Shown in pieces: positions 59,580 through 64,000 of a DNA stretch of 64,000 nucleotides (positions within the stretch are counted from its first letter, which is position 1; each line of letters starts with the position of its first letter). Made by a program: the position numbers and the translations under genes. The notes below the pieces were generated by a model. It had not been told where the DNA came from and made no database searches. It saw only the letters and a list, made by a program, of their open reading frames with translations. Where the stretch lies: contig NZ_MVKX01000002.1 in NCBI RefSeq assembly GCF_002018365.1, positions 186,001 through 250,000 of the forward strand. The letters are read 5' to 3'. The DNA comes from Acinetobacter amyesii (GTDB lineage Bacteria; Pseudomonadota; Gammaproteobacteria; Pseudomonadales; Moraxellaceae).

Positions 59580-60392
59580 ATGTTATTTACCCGTTCAAAA
59601 ATTTTTCTCGCATCGACACTTGTTGCCAGTATGGCGTTAGTGGCTTGTTCTAATTCAAATAATGACGAAAAGAAAGACGCGACATTAACGGCAAGTACAC
59701 CTGCAACTGGTGAAGCTTCGAATTTATCTGAACGTAATGCTCAGCAGCGTTTAATTGATACTTTGCAATCCAATCTGCAAAAAGCCAATATCAATGCCAA
59801 AGTCACTGGGGTGAAAGCGACTGAAGTTCCTAATTTGTTTTGGGTTAGCTTTGAAGGCATGCCTGCGGTCTATGCTACAGCTGATGGTAAATACATTTTC
59901 CAAGGCGACGTTGTTCGTTTAGGTGAAAAACAACTCTTTAATGTAGGCGATACCCTACAAGCAGAAGCCAACAAAAAATTATTTGATCAATTAAAAACTG
60001 AAGACCTACTGATCTATAAAGCCAAAGGTAAAACCAAACACGTGGTTTATGTCTTTACCGATGTCAGCTGTCCTTATTGCCATAAGTTACATGAACAAAT
60101 GGATGATATTAATGCCCGTGGCATTGAAGTCCGTTACATCGCTTGGCCACGTGGTGAGCAACACATGCCAATGATGGAAACGATCTGGTGTAGCAAAGAC
60201 CGTCGTGCCGCATTTGACAAAGCCATTGCCGGTGAGCAAATCGAGCCAGCATCATGTAAAAACCCAGTGCGCAGCATGTATGAAATGGGTCTAAATATTG
60301 GTGTGAATGGTACGCCAGCGATCTATAACGCAGAAGGTAAACACATCGGTGCTTACATGTCGGCTTCCGAACTTGAAAGTGCGCTTAAATAA
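59580..60392 (+). CDS. dsbC: DsbC-family thiol:disulfide isomerase, lipoprotein type
   Basis: A 270-residue protein with an N-terminal dimerisation domain (about 50-120) and a thioredoxin-fold domain with the active site C164-P-Y-C167, followed by the cis-Pro region GTPAIYN. It should shuffle wrong disulfides in the periplasm. Unlike E. coli DsbC it has a lipobox (LVAC with Cys23, Ser at +2), suggesting membrane anchoring. ATG at 59580 with AAGGG upstream was chosen; the open frame from 59535 adds non-signal residues. Confidence 0.85.
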   Translation: MLFTRSKIFLASTLVASMALVACSNSNNDEKKDATLTASTPATGEASNLSERNAQQRLIDTLQSNLQKANINAKVTGVKATEVPNLFWVSFEGMPAVYATADGKYIFQGDVVRLGEKQLFNVGDTLQAEANKKLFDQLKTEDLLIYKAKGKTKHVVYVFTDVSCPYCHKLHEQMDDINARGIEVRYIAWPRGEQHMPMMETIWCSKDRRAAFDKAIAGEQIEPASCKNPVRSMYEMGLNIGVNGTPAIYNAEGKHIGAYMSASELESALK

Positions 60393-60425
60393 CTAATTTT
60401 TATAGGCTAAATGAATGTTTTTTAT

Positions 60426-60451
60426 GGGTAGGAATAAAGTGATTTCTACCC
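60426..60451 (+). other. Hairpin in the dsbC-hom gap
   Basis: GGGTAGGAAT pairs with ATTTCTACCC (one G-U pair) around AAAGTG, 34 bases past dsbC. A T-run starts only 14 bases later, so it is a possible but imperfect terminator. Confidence 0.45.
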
Positions 60452-60522
60452 TAGAGTCCGAACGTTTTTTTAGCTATGATCTAAATTCACTTAAAGCAAT
60501 GATGAAATAAATGGAGTGTGAC

Positions 60523-61827
60523 GTGAAACCAGTTCGTCTGGCAATCCTCGGTCTTGGTACTGTGGGTGGTGGTGCCCTTAAACTACTAAAAGAAAATGCT
60601 GCTGAGATTAAACGTCGCACCGGTCGTGAAATTGAAATTACCCATGTGGGTACGCGTCGCCCTCGTCCTGATTTAGAACTACCTGCTTCAGTGAAGCAAA
60701 GTGCTGATTTATTGGATATCGTCCGTCAACCCGATGTAGACGTCGTAGTTGAAGTTATGGGCGGCATTCACCCTGCGTATGAAGTGATTCGTGAAGCAAT
60801 CATTCATGGCAAACAAGTGGTCACAGCCAACAAAGCTTTATTGGCTGAACACGGCAATGAATTATTTAAATTGGCCGATGATCATCACGTTCAGATTGCT
60901 TATGAAGCAGCTGTCGCAGGCGGTATCCCAATTATTAAAGTCCTCCGTGAAGGTTTGGCGGCGAATAAAATTGACTGGTTGGCTGGTATCATTAACGGTA
61001 CAGGGAACTTTATCCTGACTGAAATGCGTGAAAAAGGTCGTGCCTTTGCAGACGTTCTCAAAGAAGCGCAAGAACTCGGTTATGCCGAAGCAGATCCAAC
61101 CTTCGACGTCGAAGGGATCGACGCAGCGCACAAATTAACATTGCTGGCTTCAATTGCTTTTGGTATCCCACTCCAGTTTGACAAAGTCTTCACGGAAGGC
61201 ATCAGCAAAGTTACCGCGCAAGATGTGAAATATGCAGAAGACCTTGGTTTCCGTATTAAACATTTAGGTATTGCACGTCGTGCTGCAACGGGTATTGAGC
61301 TTCGTGTTCATCCAACGCTGATCCCTGAAGACCAACTGATTGCCAATGTAAATGGCGTTAAAAATGCTGTATTGGTTCAAGCCAATGCTGTTGGTCCAAC
61401 GCTTTACTATGGCGCAGGCGCAGGTGCAGGCCCGACAGCATCAGCGGTGGTTGCTGACGTTGTCGATATTGTCCGTGACATCTCATATACCGAAGATGGC
61501 GCTGGTACAATTCCACAGCTTGCTTTTGAAGCACTGACCGATTTACCAATTCTTCCACGTGAAGAAATGACCACAGGATACTACATCCGTATTAATGCCG
61601 AAGATCAAACTGGCGTTCTTGCTGATGTCACTACGATTTTAAGCCGTGCAGGAATCAGCATCGATGCGATCATGCAACAGCCGCGCTTAAAAGACCTTAT
61701 TCCTATCGTGATTCTGACTGATCCAGTCAAAGAATCTAAAATGGATGAAGCCCTTCAACAAATTCAAGCATTGCCTGTCATTCATGGCGAAATTGTACGA
61801 ATTCGTTTAGAATCGCTTGATAATTAA
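60523..61827 (+). CDS. hom: Homoserine dehydrogenase
   Basis: A monofunctional homoserine dehydrogenase of 434 residues for the threonine/methionine branch. NAD(P)-binding GLGTVGGG is at the N-terminus; the catalytic part has ANKALLAEHG, AAVAGGIPIIKVLREGL, GIINGTGNFILTEM and GYAEADPTFDVEGIDAAHK. A C-terminal ACT domain (about 350-430, INAEDQTGVLADVT) suggests feedback control by threonine. GTG at 60523 was chosen because GGAG lies six bases upstream and the protein then begins MKPVRLAILG. Confidence 0.93.
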   Translation: MKPVRLAILGLGTVGGGALKLLKENAAEIKRRTGREIEITHVGTRRPRPDLELPASVKQSADLLDIVRQPDVDVVVEVMGGIHPAYEVIREAIIHGKQVVTANKALLAEHGNELFKLADDHHVQIAYEAAVAGGIPIIKVLREGLAANKIDWLAGIINGTGNFILTEMREKGRAFADVLKEAQELGYAEADPTFDVEGIDAAHKLTLLASIAFGIPLQFDKVFTEGISKVTAQDVKYAEDLGFRIKHLGIARRAATGIELRVHPTLIPEDQLIANVNGVKNAVLVQANAVGPTLYYGAGAGAGPTASAVVADVVDIVRDISYTEDGAGTIPQLAFEALTDLPILPREEMTTGYYIRINAEDQTGVLADVTTILSRAGISIDAIMQQPRLKDLIPIVILTDPVKESKMDEALQQIQALPVIHGEIVRIRLESLDN

Positions 61828-61833
61828 TCGGGT

Positions 61834-61859
61834 CGAGGGGAATATTTCAGTTCCTCTCG
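61834..61859 (+). other. Hairpin between hom and thrC
   Basis: CGAGGGGAA pairs with TTCCTCTCG (one G-U pair) around eight bases, inside the 62-base gap. It has no T-run, so it is more likely an mRNA structure than a terminator. Confidence 0.5.
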
Positions 61860-61889
61860 CCAAGCTCTACACACAATTGGAACATCATC

Positions 61890-63029
61890 ATGTCTAATGC
61901 CAATCGTTATACTGGTTTAGTTGACCGCTATCGCGACCGTTTACCCGTATCTGCAACTACTCGCGCAATTTCTTTGGGCGAAGGTAATACGCCACTGATT
62001 AAGCTTGAGAACATTCCACGCATTATTGGCAAAAATGTTGAAATTTATGTGAAGTACGAGGGCTTAAACCCGACTGGTTCATTTAAAGACCGTGGTATGA
62101 CCATGGCCGTAACAAAAGCAGTGGAAGCAGGCTCAAAAGCGATTATCTGTGCCTCTACAGGTAACACATCTGCTGCCGCAGCGGCTTATGCTGCACGTGC
62201 GGGTATTAAAGCATTCGTGTTAATCCCAGAAGGCAAAATTGCCATGGGTAAAATGGCACAAGCGATGATGTATGGCGCGGTAACGATGCAAATCCACGGT
62301 AACTTCGATGACGGTATGCGTCTTGTAAAAGAAGTTGCGGATCAAGCACCAGTTACGATTGTAAACTCAATCAACCCATACCGTCTGCAAGGTCAAAAAA
62401 CCATTGCTTACGAAATCGTTGACGAATTAGGTCGTGCGCCAGATTACCACTGCCTACCTGTAGGTAATGCGGGTAACATCACAGCACATTGGATGGGTTA
62501 TACCGAAGCTGTGGCGAATCAGCCTAAAGAAGAATTTGTACAAGTAGTTTATGATCCTGAAACTGATCAATTCACAGGTCCAAAACCTGCGGGTCTACCA
62601 ACAATGGTGGGTTACCAAGCTGCTGGCGCGGCACCATTCCTACGCGGCGCACCTGTAGAAAACCCTGAAACAGTAGCAACTGCGATCCGTATTGGTAACC
62701 CACAAAGCTGGAACCATGCTAAAGCCGTAGTCCGCGACTCAGAAGGTTGGTTTGACGAACTTCAAGATGCAGAGATCTTAGAAGCACAGCGTCTATTGTC
62801 TATGTACGAAGGTGTATTCGTAGAACCTGCTTCTGCAGCGTCTATCGGTGGCGCGATTCGTGACATCAAAGCAGGTAAAATTGCTGAAGGTTCTGTGATC
62901 GTATGTACTGTAACAGGTAACGGTTTAAAAGATCCTGATACTGCCATCAAGCAATGCCAAGATGCTGTAATGTTGTCGATTGATGCAACTATGGATCAAG
63001 TTCGTGATTCAATTCTGTCAAATATGTAA
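61890..63029 (+). CDS. thrC: Threonine synthase
   Basis: A PLP enzyme of 379 residues turning O-phosphohomoserine into threonine. The PLP lysine lies in NPTGSFKDRGMTMAV, the phosphate-binding loop is VGNAGNITAHW, and the ASTGNTSAAAAAYAARAG motif is complete. The short form, without the long N-terminal extension of E. coli ThrC, is typical of hom-linked thrC genes. It follows hom and ends at a strong terminator. Confidence 0.95.
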   Translation: MSNANRYTGLVDRYRDRLPVSATTRAISLGEGNTPLIKLENIPRIIGKNVEIYVKYEGLNPTGSFKDRGMTMAVTKAVEAGSKAIICASTGNTSAAAAAYAARAGIKAFVLIPEGKIAMGKMAQAMMYGAVTMQIHGNFDDGMRLVKEVADQAPVTIVNSINPYRLQGQKTIAYEIVDELGRAPDYHCLPVGNAGNITAHWMGYTEAVANQPKEEFVQVVYDPETDQFTGPKPAGLPTMVGYQAAGAAPFLRGAPVENPETVATAIRIGNPQSWNHAKAVVRDSEGWFDELQDAEILEAQRLLSMYEGVFVEPASAASIGGAIRDIKAGKIAEGSVIVCTVTGNGLKDPDTAIKQCQDAVMLSIDATMDQVRDSILSNM

Positions 63030-63047
63030 TTCATATGCTGACTGAAT

Positions 63048-63077
63048 AAAAAAGCCCTGCTCTTGCAGGGCTTTTTT
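63048..63077 (+). terminator. Terminator of hom-thrC
   Basis: AAAAAAGCCCTGC pairs with GCAGGGCTTTTTT around TCTT, 18 bases past thrC. Confidence 0.92.
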
Positions 63078-63153
63078 ATATCTTGCATTCACTTCAGCAT
63101 TTAAACGTTGAGTAAATCTAAATACTGAAAGAATAAAAAATCTGAAATCTTGT

Positions 63154-64000
63154 TTAAATACGTTTTGGTAACTGGCTCGCCCAGTTCATTAAACGCGTCG
63201 CATCATTGGTTCGTGCGACTGAAGAATCCGCACCCAATAACACCACCACCGCTGGACGGTTATTCAGTGTAGTATGCATCACTACACAGCGCCCTGCTTC
63301 ATTGATATAACCCGTTTTTGAAATATTAATATTCCAACCGCCATTACGTACTAAAGCATTGGTATTGTTTGATTTCAACACGCGGTAGCCCAAATTAAAG
63401 TCATAACTTGGTGTGGTTGAAAATTGGCGAATCAAACCATACTGCGAAGCGGTATTCACCAAAATCCCCAAGTCACGTGCCGAAGCGACATTACCAGGGT
63501 GCAAACCTGTCGATTCCATATAATGTGTCGAATTCATCCCCAATGAGCGTGCTTTCGCATTCATCGCTGAAATAAATGCAGAACGACCACCTGGATAAGT
63601 ACGTGCTAATGCCGAAGCCGCTGGGTTTTCAGATTTCATTAAAGCAAATAGTAAAGCTTCTGCACGGTTCATGCTGTCGCCAGCACGCAGCGTTGAACTT
63701 GAACTTTTACAGCCTGAACATGAAAAATCAGCCTGTTGTAAGGTAATTTTTTCCGACATGTTTAATCGGGCATCTGAAATCACAACTGCTGTCATCAGTT
63801 TGGTAATCGATGCAATCGGTAAAGCGGTATTACTATTTTTGCTATACAGCACCTCACCGGTTTGACCATCCATAACCAATGCCGCACGTGCATTTACAGA
63901 AGGCTGACCTGCGTATTGATTGGTATCAATGATACGGACCGTCTTCGATGGTGTCGCCTGTACCACACCGCCTGTGCTACGCACAGACGTGGTCACTTTC
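63154..64000 (-). CDS. pbpG: D-alanyl-D-alanine endopeptidase (PBP7/8-like), 5' truncated by the window edge
   Basis: A serine peptidase acting on peptidoglycan cross-links in the periplasm; only the C-terminal 280 residues are visible. Active-site motifs in order are S-I-T-K (about 63-66 of the visible part), S-E-N in LMKSENPAA and K-T-G in ISKTGYINEAG. The start lies outside the window, so the signal peptide is not seen; the GTG at 63996 is an internal codon, not a credible start. Related DacA/DacD carboxypeptidases are longer and carry a C-terminal anchor, absent here. Confidence 0.88.
   Translation of the reverse strand, partial: KVTTSVRSTGGVVQATPSKTVRIIDTNQYAGQPSVNARAALVMDGQTGEVLYSKNSNTALPIASITKLMTAVVISDARLNMSEKITLQQADFSCSGCKSSSSTLRAGDSMNRAEALLFALMKSENPAASALARTYPGGRSAFISAMNAKARSLGMNSTHYMESTGLHPGNVASARDLGILVNTASQYGLIRQFSTTPSYDFNLGYRVLKSNNTNALVRNGGWNINISKTGYINEAGRCVVMHTTLNNRPAVVVLLGADSSVARTNDATRLMNWASQLPKRI

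Overview
The window is chromosomal DNA from an Acinetobacter-type gammaproteobacterium (Moraxellaceae). The pointers are a 295-residue fatty acyl-CoA reductase that I recognise as Acr1 of the wax-ester pathway, the order tpiA-secG-tRNA-rimP-nusA-infB-rbfA, a pilB-pilC-pilD-coaE block, a six-gene Mrp antiporter operon with fused A and B subunits, and a moderately AT-rich base composition. Nearly all of it looks like core genome. I see no insertion sequence, prophage, integron, CRISPR array or rRNA.

Layout: 0-10 kb holds a Sel1-repeat protein, ettA (-), metY, acr1, a flavin monooxygenase, hisIE, then a UvrD-like helicase and an unusual ATPase. 10.7-17 kb is the mrp (mnh) Na+/H+ antiporter operon. 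17-25 kb on the minus strand is the translation/transcription block tpiA, secG, tRNA-Leu, four initiator tRNAs, rimP, nusA, infB, rbfA, followed by a secreted TPR-like protein. 25.5-30 kb is type IV pilus assembly (pilB, pilC, pilD) with coaE. 30-36.5 kb has an EamA transporter, rlmB, ppnP, recN, a secreted unknown, yqgE and ruvX. 36.5-41.2 kb is an AaeA/AaeX/AaeB-like efflux operon divergent from an IclR-family regulator. 41-47.5 kb has alkB, an ABC exporter, phoU, a TolC-family protein and a lipoprotein. 47.6-53.3 kb has a TPP riboswitch with thiC, a nudF-cpdA pair, dksA-gluQRS and a zinc-ribbon protein. 53-56 kb is murD-ftsW (-). 56-58.5 kb is feoA-feoB plus a small Cys-rich membrane protein behind a Fur-box promoter. 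58.5-64 kb is xerD-dsbC-hom-thrC (the pseudomonad-like order), then a 5'-truncated PBP7/8-type endopeptidase.

The least ordinary item is the helicase/ATPase pair at 7.4-10.4 kb. The ATPase keeps its Walker A motif but has lost the ABC-signature glycine, the Walker B catalytic glutamate and the switch histidine, and it has no visible nuclease domain. Other points worth checking are the four-copy initiator tRNA array with one compensatory base-pair change, a 10-bp perfect palindrome at the start of gluQRS, a 12-bp perfect hairpin just before nudF, and operator-like palindromes upstream of acr1, of the efflux operon and of the thiC riboswitch. All calls come from reading sequence and remembered family motifs; no database search was run.
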